Of a stretch of DNA of 64,000 nucleotides, positions 41,905 through 50,635 are shown piece after piece. The translations under genes were made by a program, and so were the position numbers. Location of the stretch: positions 583,230-647,229 of the forward strand of contig JAIUOC010000002.1 in the NCBI GenBank assembly GCA_020161265.1, in the 5' to 3' direction. The notes beneath the pieces are model-generated. The model was not told the origin of the DNA, made no database searches, and worked only from the letters and a program-made list of their open reading frames with translations. Positions within the stretch are counted from its first letter, which is position 1. Each line of letters starts with the position of its first letter. The DNA comes from Chloroflexota bacterium. GTDB lineage: Bacteria > Chloroflexota > Chloroflexia > Chloroflexales > Herpetosiphonaceae.

Positions 41905-44058
41905 ATGTTGCGTCGAATAACCCTAAGTTTTTGCTTATTAATTGTCAGTTTGAGTTTCGTGCCCCAACGCCCAAGTTATGCTGCGTTTACTGATGGGTTT
42001 GCCGATACAGCCTTTCGCCAACGCTGGCAGCGTGCCGATCAAGCAGTGGCCGATGGTCAAACCAGTCGTTCGTGGGTTTGGGGTCAAAACATCGGCCCAC
42101 GAATAATCGAGCGCTATCAGCAATCGCCCCAAGCTAGCCGCCTTGTGCAATATTTTGATAAGGCTCGCATGGAAATTAGCCAGCCTGATGCAGATCGTAA
42201 CAGTGAGTGGTTTGCAACCAATGGTTTGTTGGTCGTTGAGCTGATCAGCGGCCAAATACAAACAGGCGATCAGCAATTTGAGGCTCGTTCAGCGGCCAAC
42301 GTGCCAATTGCTGGCGATCCTGATAGCCCAAGCCCAACCTACGCCAGCCTTGCCCCTATCGCGACCACCAACGGCGATCATCGCAGCGAAAACCGCCAAG
42401 GCCAACGGATTAGCAGTCTGCTCGCGGCAAACGGCCAGATCAGCGATCAGCCAGATTTGGCAACTGCCAACACCACCATCGTGCAGTATGAAAGCGTCAC
42501 GGGCCATAACGTGCCCAAAGTATTTTTCGATTTTCAGCAATCGTTGAGCAATGTAACCAATGTGCTAGGGACGTTTGGCTACCCAATCACCGAAGCCTAC
42601 TGGATCGATACAACGATTAACGGCCAAGCCCAACGAGTGCTATTTCAAGCTTTTGAACGCCGTGTGCTGACCTACAATCCCAATAACTCGGCGAATTGGC
42701 AAGTTGAAATGGGCAACGTGGGCAGTCATTACTATCGCTGGCGCTATGCCAAGCCAATGTATTATTTTCAGGATAGCAGCATTGCGGCTAAAGTTTCTGA
42801 GGCTGGCACGTTGGCCATCAATACCGAAGGCTATCAGCCAGCGCTGGTCGATAGCCTACCCAGCGACCCAATTTACCCCTACAAACGAATTGATCGCAGC
42901 AAAATTACGGGTTATCAACCCAAAAATTATCGTTTGCTCAAGCTTGAAAATCGTTATGTCATGCTAACGATCTTGCCTGAACTGGGCGGTCGGGTTTATC
43001 AACTGACCAACAAAGCCACAGGCCAAAACCTGCTCTATCAAAATCCGGTGATTAAAGCTAGCCATTTGGGGCAGCGCGGTTGGTGGCTGGCCGCAGGTGG
43101 TATCGAATGGGCCGCGCCCACCGAGGAGCATGGCTACCTCGAATCCGAGCCATGGGATTATCGGTTGGAGCAAACCAACGATGCCGCACGGGTGATCGTT
43201 TCAACAACTGAGCGCCATACTGGCATTCAAATTGAAATCACAATTGAGCTAACTAACGATAGCCAAATTGTGAATATGCGCGGCAATTATCGCAACCCAA
43301 CCGCTAGCCCACAGCCATTTCAATTTTGGATGAATGCGATGATTGCGCCTGGTGGAATCAACCAGCTGCAACGTAGCTTACATTTTGTCGTGCCAACCCA
43401 GCAGATGATTGTGCATGCAACCCAAGACGCGGCGCTGCCAGCACCACAACAAACAATCAGCTGGCCCAATTTTAATCAGCGGGATCTTAGTCGTTATGCC
43501 ACCTGGAACGGCTATATCGGCCTCTTTGCCGCCGACAACCTGAGCGGCAAATGGGCTGGCGTGTATGATCCAGCGCTCAACCAAGGCTTGATGTTGGTTG
43601 ATCTTGATCCAAATTTGCCTGGGATTAAAACCTTTGCCTTTGGCGACCAATTTGATCGCAGCCTTTACACGACCGATGGCAGCGATTATGCCGAACTATG
43701 GCATGGCGCACAAGCCACATTTTGGGATTACCCAAGCCTAGCCGCAGGCCAAAGTCGTTCGTTCGAGGCGCATTGGCTGCCCTTGCACGATTTGGGCGAT
43801 TTGAGTGCGGGCAATCGTTATGGCGCAGTTGGCTTGCAAATCAGCAGCAACGGCACTGTGAGCGTGGCAATTCAGCCAAGCCAAGCCTTCGTTGCAACGC
43901 CAATTCGCATTAGCAAGGCAGGCCAAACGATCTGGCAAGGCACGCTTGATCTCAAGCCACAACAGCCACTGCGGATTGAATTAACCCAAAATATTGCTCG
44001 TGGCGAGCTGCTTGCAATCGAATGGGCAGGCCAAACTCAGCAAATCGTTGTTCCTTAG
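41905..44058 (+). CDS. Secreted protein: Chloroflexota-type module plus galactose-mutarotase-like (DUF5107) domain
   Basis: 717 residues. A signal peptide (about 1-26) is followed by a module (about 27-281) closely matching residues 318-576 of the GH99-like protein at 16808-18538: shared FAD-F-RWQR, GQTSRSWVWG, SRLVQYFDKARME, VFDF-GYPITEAYW, FERRVLTYNP and VEMGNVG-HYYRWRY. The C-terminal 410 residues (RYVMLTILPELGGRVYQLTN, GIEWAAPTEEHGYLESEPWD, GYIGLFAADNLSGKWAGVYD) resemble DUF5107 carbohydrate-binding/mutarotase-type domains. It probably handles extracellular glycans. ATG 41905 follows GGAGGG. Confidence 0.8.
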   Translation: MLRRITLSFCLLIVSLSFVPQRPSYAAFTDGFADTAFRQRWQRADQAVADGQTSRSWVWGQNIGPRIIERYQQSPQASRLVQYFDKARMEISQPDADRNSEWFATNGLLVVELISGQIQTGDQQFEARSAANVPIAGDPDSPSPTYASLAPIATTNGDHRSENRQGQRISSLLAANGQISDQPDLATANTTIVQYESVTGHNVPKVFFDFQQSLSNVTNVLGTFGYPITEAYWIDTTINGQAQRVLFQAFERRVLTYNPNNSANWQVEMGNVGSHYYRWRYAKPMYYFQDSSIAAKVSEAGTLAINTEGYQPALVDSLPSDPIYPYKRIDRSKITGYQPKNYRLLKLENRYVMLTILPELGGRVYQLTNKATGQNLLYQNPVIKASHLGQRGWWLAAGGIEWAAPTEEHGYLESEPWDYRLEQTNDAARVIVSTTERHTGIQIEITIELTNDSQIVNMRGNYRNPTASPQPFQFWMNAMIAPGGINQLQRSLHFVVPTQQMIVHATQDAALPAPQQTISWPNFNQRDLSRYATWNGYIGLFAADNLSGKWAGVYDPALNQGLMLVDLDPNLPGIKTFAFGDQFDRSLYTTDGSDYAELWHGAQATFWDYPSLAAGQSRSFEAHWLPLHDLGDLSAGNRYGAVGLQISSNGTVSVAIQPSQAFVATPIRISKAGQTIWQGTLDLKPQQPLRIELTQNIARGELLAIEWAGQTQQIVVP

Positions 44059-44089
44059 CAAAAATCTGTTTTTAGCAACCACGAAGTTT

Positions 44090-44215
44090 ATTTTTTGATC
44101 CACGAAGGACACGAAGGATACGAAGGTTAAGTTCTTAGCCACGAATTGCACGAATAAGCTATTCATCCTTCATCCCTCATCCTTCATAATTCCCTTTGCG
44201 CCGCTGCGTTGAAAC
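44090..44215. repeat. Intergenic repeat block
   Basis: It contains GATCCACGAAGGACACGAAG with GATACGAAGG, a CCACGAATTGCACGAA word, ATCCTTCATCCCTCATCCTT and CTTTGCGCCGCTGCGTTGAA, inverted relative to several other blocks. Confidence 0.7.
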
Positions 44216-44265
44216 CTAGCCCTTGACCTGCGAAAAATCCGCAAGCTGGGGCTAGGCCAAAGATT

Positions 44266-44294
44266 TTGACAAACCAGCGCCGCTTCCGTATACT
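44266..44294 (+). promoter_or_regulatory. Promoter of the aminotransferase gene
   Basis: TTGACA, a 17-bp spacer, then TATACT: near-consensus housekeeping promoter. It predicts a leader of about 85 nt. Confidence 0.75.
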
Positions 44295-44386
44295 AGCGCT
44301 CAAATAAAATCTATTTAATCCGACTAAATTGATTTTATTCTACATAATCAAACAAACGTCGAGCATATATGGAAGGATCGAGCAGC

Positions 44387-45679
44387 ATGAGTGCAGCACA
44401 ACTGCCCAAGGTCAGCGGCGAAGCCCTAAATCTCACCAAATCGATGGAATTGTTAGCCCAAGCCGAAGCGATTGTTCCAGGGACAACCCAATCGTTGATG
44501 AAACGGCCTGAGCAATTCGCCTATGGTTCGTTTCCAGTTTTTATTGATCATGGTGATGGCGCGTTGGTAACCGATGTTGATGGCAATCAATATATCGATT
44601 TTATTTGTGGCTTGGGCGCAACCACCTTGGGTCACAACCATCCAGCAGTGGTCGAGGCAATTCGCAACAATTTGGATAAAGGGCTGATTCATTCGCTGCC
44701 CACTGAAGTTGAGCTACGGGCAACTCAAGCGTTGATCGATATTATTCCGAATGCTGAAATGGCTCGCTTCTTTAAAACTGGGGCTGATGCCACTTCTGCC
44801 GCCGTGCGTTTGGCTCGCCACCTTACCAAGCGCGAACGGATTATCACGGTTGGCTACAATGGCTGGCACGACCATTTTATGTATTACACTCCTGGTGTGC
44901 CCGCCGTGCTCAGCCAATACACCGAACAAGTATCATTGATGGCTCCCCACGAAAAGCCCAACTTGATCGCTGCCATCAACAAGCATGGCGATCAATTGGC
45001 CGCCGTGTTGCTTTCAATGCCCTACAAACACTGCTTGGATGCTGAGTATTTGAACGAAGTTAAGGCTGCTTGTCATGCAGTTGGCGCATTATTTGTGCTC
45101 GATGAAGTAGTAACGGGCTTCCGCTTAGCACTTGGTGGAGCGCAAGAATTCTATGGCGTTGATGCAGATTTCGTCTGTCTCTCGAAGGGCATCGCTGCAG
45201 GCATGCCACTTTCCGCGATTGCTGGCCCCAAAAAGTATCTCGAACGCTTATCCGATTTGCAAGTTTCAACCACCTTTGGCGGCGAAATGCTCTCGCTGGA
45301 AGTTTGCTACGAAGTGATCAACGTCTATCGTGACACTAACTATTTTGAGCATGTGGCTAAGCTTGGCCAACGTTTGCGCGAAGGTGTGAATGCCAAAGCC
45401 GAGGCGCTTGGAGTGGCCTTGCGCGTTTGTGGCTATGATGCAATTCCCTTCTTTGCCTTTGCGCCCGATATGCCAACCCATGCCCGTTTGATGGAAGCCT
45501 TGTTGGGCACATTGGCCAAACGTGGAGTCATTTTGCGCCGCGATGTCAACTTCTTGACCAGCGCCCATACGATTGAGCAAATTGATTTCACGATCGAGGC
45601 TGTCGCCCAAGGTTTACAAGAATTGCTTGATCGCGGCATTATCGAATCGACCAATGGCAAAGAACAAGCTGCTGGCTAA
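44387..45679 (+). CDS. Class III PLP-dependent aminotransferase (glutamate-1-semialdehyde-aminomutase-like)
   Basis: 430 residues. It has AEAIVPGTTQSLMKRPEQFA, TDVDGNQYIDFICGLGATTL with GHNHPAVVEAI, MARFFKTGADATSAAVRLAR, LFVLDEVVTGFRLALGGAQE, and the Schiff-base Lys267 in CLSKGIAAGMPLSAIAG. True HemL usually reads GKVIGGGLP at the lysine, so this is a GSAM-like relative whose substrate is probably not glutamate-1-semialdehyde (inference). It may aminate a sugar or keto-acid. ATG 44387 lies 9 nt after GGAAGGA; ATG 44369 is the alternative. Confidence 0.85.
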   Translation: MSAAQLPKVSGEALNLTKSMELLAQAEAIVPGTTQSLMKRPEQFAYGSFPVFIDHGDGALVTDVDGNQYIDFICGLGATTLGHNHPAVVEAIRNNLDKGLIHSLPTEVELRATQALIDIIPNAEMARFFKTGADATSAAVRLARHLTKRERIITVGYNGWHDHFMYYTPGVPAVLSQYTEQVSLMAPHEKPNLIAAINKHGDQLAAVLLSMPYKHCLDAEYLNEVKAACHAVGALFVLDEVVTGFRLALGGAQEFYGVDADFVCLSKGIAAGMPLSAIAGPKKYLERLSDLQVSTTFGGEMLSLEVCYEVINVYRDTNYFEHVAKLGQRLREGVNAKAEALGVALRVCGYDAIPFFAFAPDMPTHARLMEALLGTLAKRGVILRRDVNFLTSAHTIEQIDFTIEAVAQGLQELLDRGIIESTNGKEQAAG

Positions 45680-45684
45680 TTTGA

Positions 45685-45718
45685 TTGATCCACGAAGAAC
45701 ACGAAGGGCACGAAATTA
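45685..45718 (+). repeat. Short intergenic repeat
   Basis: GATCCACGAAGAACACGAAG followed by GGCACGAAA, the same word family as at 44100 and 57300, downstream of the aminotransferase gene. Confidence 0.65.
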
Positions 45719-45760
45719 AAGATTAGAGTTAATTAAGAACAATTCGCAATCTAAATATTC

Positions 45761-45797
45761 GAGGTGCAGGGAAAATAGTCCTTGCACCTCTGCTTTA
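45761..45797. terminator. Hairpin terminator between convergent genes
   Basis: GAGGTGCAGG and CCTTGCACCTC pair with one bulged base, followed by TGCTTTAT on the plus strand. Confidence 0.65.
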
Positions 45798-45805
45798 TAC
45801 CTGTA

Positions 45806-46633
45806 CTAAATCCCCATGCCACCAGTTACTTCGAGAATTTCGCCGTTCACATAATTGGCCAAGCTTGAAGCTAAAAAGACCATCGGCCCAGCCGCTTCTT
45901 CCGGCGTACCAGCTCGCCCCATCGGGTGAAACATGGTAATTCCCGCCATGAGATTTTCGGGCACGCCAAGTTTAATCGCCTGATCGCCGCGTTGAATCGT
46001 CTCGCCCTGCTCTTTGGCAGCTGTCAAGCGAGTTTCAATAAAGCCATAGCAAACCGCATTCGTTTGGACATTAAAACGGCCCCATTCCTTGGCAAGGGTT
46101 TTGGTGAGGCCAATCACACCTGATTTGGCCGCCGAATAATTGACCTGCCCAGCGTTGCCATATACGCCCGAAACTGAAGAAACATTGATAATTTTGCGGG
46201 CTTTGGCCGCGCCATGAGCCTTAATTTCAGCTTTAGCGGTATCGCGCAAATAGGGAGCCGCAGCCCGAATCAGCCGAAAGGGAGCCGATAAATGCACATC
46301 GAGCATGGCTTGCCATTGGGCATCATCCATGGTGTGCAACACGCCATCCCACGTATAGCCAGCATTGTTGACCAATACATCGAAGCCGCCGAAGTGCTCT
46401 AAGGTGGCGGCAATTGCTTGCGGCGCAAATTCAGCACTGGTCACATCGCCAGCAAACGCCAAAGCTTGGCCGCCAGCAGCTTTTAATTCAGCCGCCAATT
46501 GCTCAACGGGCGCAGCATCCAAATCGCACAAGACCACCCGTGCCCCGTGTTGGCTAAACAATCGCGCTGCCGCTGCTCCAATCCCACGTCCAGCTCCCGT
46601 AATTAACGCCACTTTCTCGGCCAATAACGCCAT
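45806..46633 (-). CDS. Short-chain dehydrogenase/reductase (FabG-like)
   Basis: 275 residues, slightly longer than classical SDRs owing to a short insert (DTAKAEIKAHGAAKARK) before the INVSSVSG strand. Cofactor motif ALITGAGRGIGAAAARLFSQ, Asp in VVLCDLDAAPVEQ favouring NAD(H), VLVNNAGYTWDGV, catalytic Ser in INVSSVSG and Tyr/Lys in VNYSAAKSGVIGLTKTLAKE. It probably reduces a 3-oxoacyl or related carbonyl substrate. It starts with GGAGGTAGACA before ATG and has a TATACT -10 near 46655-46660. Confidence 0.92.
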   Translation of the reverse strand: MALLAEKVALITGAGRGIGAAAARLFSQHGARVVLCDLDAAPVEQLAAELKAAGGQALAFAGDVTSAEFAPQAIAATLEHFGGFDVLVNNAGYTWDGVLHTMDDAQWQAMLDVHLSAPFRLIRAAAPYLRDTAKAEIKAHGAAKARKIINVSSVSGVYGNAGQVNYSAAKSGVIGLTKTLAKEWGRFNVQTNAVCYGFIETRLTAAKEQGETIQRGDQAIKLGVPENLMAGITMFHPMGRAGTPEEAAGPMVFLASSLANYVNGEILEVTGGMGI

Positions 46634-46654
46634 TGTCTACCTCCAAAAACAGCT

Positions 46655-46660
46655 AGTATA
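46655..46660 (-). promoter_or_regulatory. Probable -10 of the SDR gene
   Basis: TATACT on the minus strand, 21 bp upstream of the ATG. Confidence 0.35.
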
Positions 46661-46724
46661 CGACGATCATACTAAACCTTAGGCCAAAATGCCATTGCAC
46701 AATTGCTAATGATTGTTTTAGGCC

Positions 46725-49169
46725 TTACTTCCATTGTTTAACTTGATCATCGTTGGTACGTTTGCCACTGGATCGTTTGGCAGCTGATTGGTCGAAAGCT
46801 TCTTGAATCGCTTGGACGGTTCGGGCATGGCTAGTGCGAATACGTTGGCTGGTCTGGTGGTTATCGCCAAAAACTTTTTGACTAATGGTCAATGCCTGGG
46901 CATGCAACTCTAGCGATTCGCGGTATTGGCCGCTCCGCTCTAGCGTCACCGCCAAATTTGCCATAGCAGTGATCGTATCGGCATGCTCTGGGCCAAACAC
47001 CAATTCGCGAATCGTCAGCGCTCGTTCATACAAGGCCTGCGCGTCAGCATAGCGTTTTTGTTCGAGCAACAATCCCGCCAGATCGTTCAGGCTGGAAGCA
47101 ACGTCGGGATGTTCTGGCCCCAAGGCAGTTTCGCGAATTGCCAACGCCTGTTGATAGAATGGCAGGGCTTGCGAATATTTGCCTTGGCGTTCCAACAAGC
47201 GGGCCAAACTGTTCAAACTTGCCGCTGTATCGGGATGCTCTGGCCCTAAGGTTTTTTTCCAGACCTTCAGCGCTCGTTCCTGTAACGCCTGCGATTCGGC
47301 ATAGCGTCCTTCGCGCTCCAAAGCTACCGCCAGATTGTTGATACTAATCGCGGTATCGGGATGCTCTGGGCCTAAGGCTGCTTCCCATACTGCCAATGAT
47401 CGTTCAAGCATCGCCAGAGCCTCAGCATTCTGCCCTTGTCGCCCTAAAGCCGATGCTAAATTGTTCATACATCGCGCGGTATCAGGATGCTCTGGGCCTA
47501 AAGCAACATTCCAAATCGCTAAAACCTGCTCATACAAGGCCTGCGCCTCGGCATAGCGCATTTGCTCCAAACGAATACCCGCCAAATTATTCATCATGCG
47601 GGCAGTATTTTGATGCTCTAGACCCAAAACTTTTTGCATAATTGCCAAGCCCCGTTCATACCAGCGCTCAGCCTCACCATAAACGCCACGCAGATGCTCC
47701 CAATAGCCAAGACTATTGCACAACCGTGCGACCCGTTCATCCTCACGCGCCAGCGCTTGCACGGTCACATGACGCAAATGTGGCTCAAGTGGCAGCATGT
47801 GCTTTGGCACGCGCGTAGCACTAATTCGCACCGCATGCTCGTTAATTCGAGATTCGACCAGCTCGCGGATTTGCGCTGAGCCGCGATGAACCTGAACAAC
47901 TTGCGCCAACAAACGATGCACAACCAGCGCCTCGCTCCCATCAATTAATCCACGTTGCTCCAATAATTGCAGCGCTGCGAGTGCAGTTTGATCATCAGTT
48001 TCATTGGGAACAAAATCGAGCACAAGCTGACGGGGGATTGGCACACCAGGCGCACACCACGCCGCACCATCCAACATATCTAAGGCCAGCATCTCCAGCG
48101 CATTAGCCGAATCAAACTGGTTCAAACTGAGCATAAATGTCGCTTCAACATCTTGTTCATGGCGGGTTGGCAAGGGCAACCCAGCCCCGCCTTTGAGCGA
48201 ATGATGGGTAACCGCCAAATCTTGGCGATATTGAGCAACACTCTGCTGATCATAAGTATTGAGGTAGCTGCCTGCAAGCTGCAAGGCCAACGGCAAATGC
48301 CCAAGATCGGCGGCGATTGCCTCAGCCTCAGCGGTTGTCAGGCGTGGGCAAAGCTGTTGTAGCAAGGCACGGCTTTCGGCAGGAGCCAAAACTCCAAGCC
48401 GAATCGCGCTCATCGTTGCTAATTGATTGCGGGCAGTCACCAACACCCGAAAACCGCCCAACGTCGGCATCCAACGCTCAAGGATCGCCGGATCTTCACA
48501 ATTATCGAAAATGAGTAGGCGCGGCAACGGCGATTGCCATGCTGCTAAAACGTGTTGCACTTGGGCATCAAGCGTCAAACCTGTTGGATCGATAGCCAGC
48601 GCCTCGGCACATGCAGCAATTTGATTTTCAACCTGCTCAGGATCAGCGCAGTTGATCCAAAATACGCCGCCGTGGAAATAGCTGCCATAGCGATAGGCAA
48701 ACTCAGTGACCAAGCTGGTTTTGCCAATTCCGCCAAGGCCAGTAGCGACGGCGGGCAGCACAACCGTTGGCTGAGCATGGCTAAGCGCGGCGGCCAGCGC
48801 CAACAATTCTTGCTCACGCCCAACAAACGTGCTACTTGCTTCAAATGGTAATCGCGAGGCTGCTGGTTGATCGGCACGCGGTGCGGGAACAGTTGTCGGT
48901 GGTAGCGAGGCGACCGCCGCTAGCGCTACAACCAGCGGGTCAAGCGGCTCAGGCAGGTCAATAGCAATCGTCTGGCCTGCATACACGATTGTCGCACGGG
49001 GTTGATTGCCCGATTGATCAATCAGTAGAGATAAAGGAGCATCATCAAGTAGCATTGGTTTACCCGCCAACATCGCGCCAAACGCCGCTTCAATGGTCGG
49101 GCGATCAGCGGCAGGCGACACAGCAAGCACAGCATCAACGAGCAATCCAATTAGGGCTGGCATCTCCAT
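46725..49169 (-). CDS. STAND protein: NB-ARC ATPase with C-terminal TPR array
   Basis: 814 residues. The N-terminal region (about 1-110) is unlike known effector domains. The NB-ARC follows: SSTFVGREQELLALAAALS, Walker A GLGGIGKTSLVTEFA, Walker B RLLIFDNCEDPAI, sensor FRVLVTARNQ and LGHLPLALQLAGSYL. At least seven 42-residue TPRs of kinesin-light-chain type fill about 480-775, each ending in LGPEHPDTA-like turns. Such proteins sense a ligand through the repeats and switch through the ATPase. Several are antiphage or conflict factors, others regulators. ATG 49169 has GAGG upstream. It is divergent from the 2H-type gene. Confidence 0.87.
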   Translation of the reverse strand: MEMPALIGLLVDAVLAVSPAADRPTIEAAFGAMLAGKPMLLDDAPLSLLIDQSGNQPRATIVYAGQTIAIDLPEPLDPLVVALAAVASLPPTTVPAPRADQPAASRLPFEASSTFVGREQELLALAAALSHAQPTVVLPAVATGLGGIGKTSLVTEFAYRYGSYFHGGVFWINCADPEQVENQIAACAEALAIDPTGLTLDAQVQHVLAAWQSPLPRLLIFDNCEDPAILERWMPTLGGFRVLVTARNQLATMSAIRLGVLAPAESRALLQQLCPRLTTAEAEAIAADLGHLPLALQLAGSYLNTYDQQSVAQYRQDLAVTHHSLKGGAGLPLPTRHEQDVEATFMLSLNQFDSANALEMLALDMLDGAAWCAPGVPIPRQLVLDFVPNETDDQTALAALQLLEQRGLIDGSEALVVHRLLAQVVQVHRGSAQIRELVESRINEHAVRISATRVPKHMLPLEPHLRHVTVQALAREDERVARLCNSLGYWEHLRGVYGEAERWYERGLAIMQKVLGLEHQNTARMMNNLAGIRLEQMRYAEAQALYEQVLAIWNVALGPEHPDTARCMNNLASALGRQGQNAEALAMLERSLAVWEAALGPEHPDTAISINNLAVALEREGRYAESQALQERALKVWKKTLGPEHPDTAASLNSLARLLERQGKYSQALPFYQQALAIRETALGPEHPDVASSLNDLAGLLLEQKRYADAQALYERALTIRELVFGPEHADTITAMANLAVTLERSGQYRESLELHAQALTISQKVFGDNHQTSQRIRTSHARTVQAIQEAFDQSAAKRSSGKRTNDDQVKQWK

Positions 49170-49238
49170 AGGGAATCCTCACATCACGAGTAAGCGGGGG
49201 TCTCACTCTACAAAGATCCTCGTTGAGCATATTTCTGG

Positions 49239-49244
49239 CATAAT
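49239..49244 (+). promoter_or_regulatory. Probable -10 of the 2H-type gene
   Basis: TGG-CATAAT, extended -10 form, 56 bp upstream of the ATG. Confidence 0.35.
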
Positions 49245-49299
49245 TTGGCTAAAATTGAGCAATAATTCAACTAATTGCGAGAGCCAATGAGGTAAACCG

Positions 49300-49797
49300 A
49301 TGGTAACAACCTTAGAACACTATGATCAGGCAGGTTTAGAACTTGAAGGCCAACTCTTTTACGAGCCAAATTGGTATTTGCTAAGGGTTGCGGCTGAAGC
49401 TCATGCCAGCCTATTGTATTTGGTCGAAACCGCCAATATTGCCTGCAAACCTGCTGCACGTCCACATATTTCAGTGATCAAGGGCGAAGCTCCCAACCGC
49501 AACCAAGCCGATTGGGGCGTGGCATTTGTCGGCGAGACAGTCACATTTCGCTATGTGCCAGTGCTACAAGCTGAAAACGGCCTGCATTTATGGATTGATT
49601 GCCATAGCCCAGGCTTGTGTACGATTCGTGAACATTTTGGCTTGCCAACCTTGCGGCGCAGCGATGGAGCCTATTTAGTCAATTTCCATTTGACGCTTGG
49701 CCGCCGCAAAAAAGCGGTTACGCCACAGCTGCGCCCGCAACTACGGTTATCGCCACAGAGTCATATTGATCTTGAAACTGGAATGCAACACCTGTGA
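49300..49797 (+). CDS. 2H phosphoesterase-like protein (hypothetical)
   Basis: 165 residues. It carries two H-x-[ST] motifs 74 residues apart: His56 in PHISVIKGE and His130 in NFHLTLGR. This is the arrangement of the 2H superfamily (LigT/ThpR, CPDase, RNA-ligase-linked hydrolases), which acts on 2'-5' or cyclic phosphodiesters. The intervening DWGVAFVGETVTFRY and HLWIDCHSPGLC would form the central sheets. The assignment rests on motif spacing only. It shares a divergent promoter region with the STAND gene. ATG 49300 follows GAGGT. Confidence 0.6.
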   Translation: MVTTLEHYDQAGLELEGQLFYEPNWYLLRVAAEAHASLLYLVETANIACKPAARPHISVIKGEAPNRNQADWGVAFVGETVTFRYVPVLQAENGLHLWIDCHSPGLCTIREHFGLPTLRRSDGAYLVNFHLTLGRRKKAVTPQLRPQLRLSPQSHIDLETGMQHL

Positions 49798-49816
49798 AGA
49801 ATGCAAGAGCGTGATT

Positions 49817-49850
49817 AAAACAAATTCAGCCGCCACAATTGGCGACTGAA
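49817..49850 (-). terminator. Terminator of the zinc-ribbon gene
   Basis: TTCAG-CGCCA and TGGCG-CTGAA pair with one internal mismatch; the minus strand continues TTTGTTTTAATC. Confidence 0.65.
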
Positions 49851-49888
49851 CGGCTGCCCCACCAAGATTTATGCTACGCTACCCGACC

Positions 49889-50323
49889 TTACCAACGTGA
49901 AGAAGTTCGTTGCTTTTGAAAACAATCGCGGCAATAGACCGGACGGCCTTGAGTTGGCTTGAAAGGCACTGTCGTGGTACGCCCACACTCAGCACACACC
50001 GTATCGTACATTTCGCGTGAAGCTTGGCCAGCAGCATCGCGGCGATTGCCACCACCGAAGCTAGAACGCCCACCACCACCAAAACTATCGCGACCGCCAT
50101 ACTCGCGGCTGCGCTCGCGACCACCACCAAAACTGCTATCTCGGCTAAATGATGAGCGGCTACTTGGCTCGCTCCGCTGTTGTTTTTTGCTTTGACGACA
50201 TTGAGTACAGCGACGTGGTTCGTTGGTAAAGCCTTTTTGTGCGTAAAACTCTTGTTCACCAGCAGTAAAAACGAAGTCATTCCCGCAATCGACACAGACG
50301 AGGGTTTTGTCGGTGAAACTCAT
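49889..50323 (-). CDS. Zinc-ribbon protein with RSFGGG low-complexity linker
   Basis: 144 residues. The N-terminal probable zinc ribbon is TLVCVDCGNDFVFTAGEQEF with EPRRCTQCRQSKK (CxxC-x25-30-CxxC). A Ser/Arg/Gly-rich linker follows (RSSFSRDSSFGGGRERSREY type, about 50-105), then a second ribbon TVCAECGRTTTVPF with PVYCRDCFQK. The disordered RGG-like linker between two ribbons suggests nucleic-acid binding. ATG 50323 follows GGAAGGAA; the open frame extends 23 codons further without support. It has its own promoter. Confidence 0.85.
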   Translation of the reverse strand: MSFTDKTLVCVDCGNDFVFTAGEQEFYAQKGFTNEPRRCTQCRQSKKQQRSEPSSRSSFSRDSSFGGGRERSREYGGRDSFGGGGRSSFGGGNRRDAAGQASREMYDTVCAECGRTTTVPFKPTQGRPVYCRDCFQKQRTSSRW

Positions 50324-50464
50324 AGGATTCCTTCCAAAAAAGGTTAAGACCAGATTTCGGGGTGAAAGGGTTCGGGTCAACGCAAAACTCAAGCGAGGAA
50401 GCCGATTGCGTGTGGGGCAGCAGAGCTACATTTGAGCTCGCGACCAAAACATTCACTTGCGGCC

Positions 50465-50492
50465 AGTATATCATAGCTAAAACGCTGTGCAA
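50465..50492 (-). promoter_or_regulatory. Promoter of the zinc-ribbon gene
   Basis: On the minus strand TTGCAC (50492-50487), a 16-bp spacer and TATACT (50470-50465). It predicts a leader of about 135 nt, which is unusually long and reminiscent of cold-shock-type leaders. Confidence 0.55.
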
Positions 50493-50561
50493 GCCACTTT
50501 TTAGGCAATTTTAGCCCTTCAGAATGGGCTAAAATCATTCTTTAGTTGCAATTTTTAGCGC

Positions 50562-50589
50562 TTGAGCCAGCATGGAGTTTTGCTATAAT
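50562..50589 (+). promoter_or_regulatory. Promoter of the TetR/AcrR gene
   Basis: TTGAGC (50562-50567), 16-bp spacer, TATAAT (50584-50589) with an extended TGC before it. Confidence 0.6.
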
Positions 50590-50635
50590 CAAGCCAACAT
50601 CGCTAGATTATCCAAATGTTCAAAGGAGCCAACGA

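Noticed and set aside
44387..45679. Naming the aminotransferase hemL
   Set aside because: The PLP lysine region (SKGIAAGMPLSA) differs from true glutamate-1-semialdehyde aminomutase (GKVIGGGLP); it was called GSAM-like instead.
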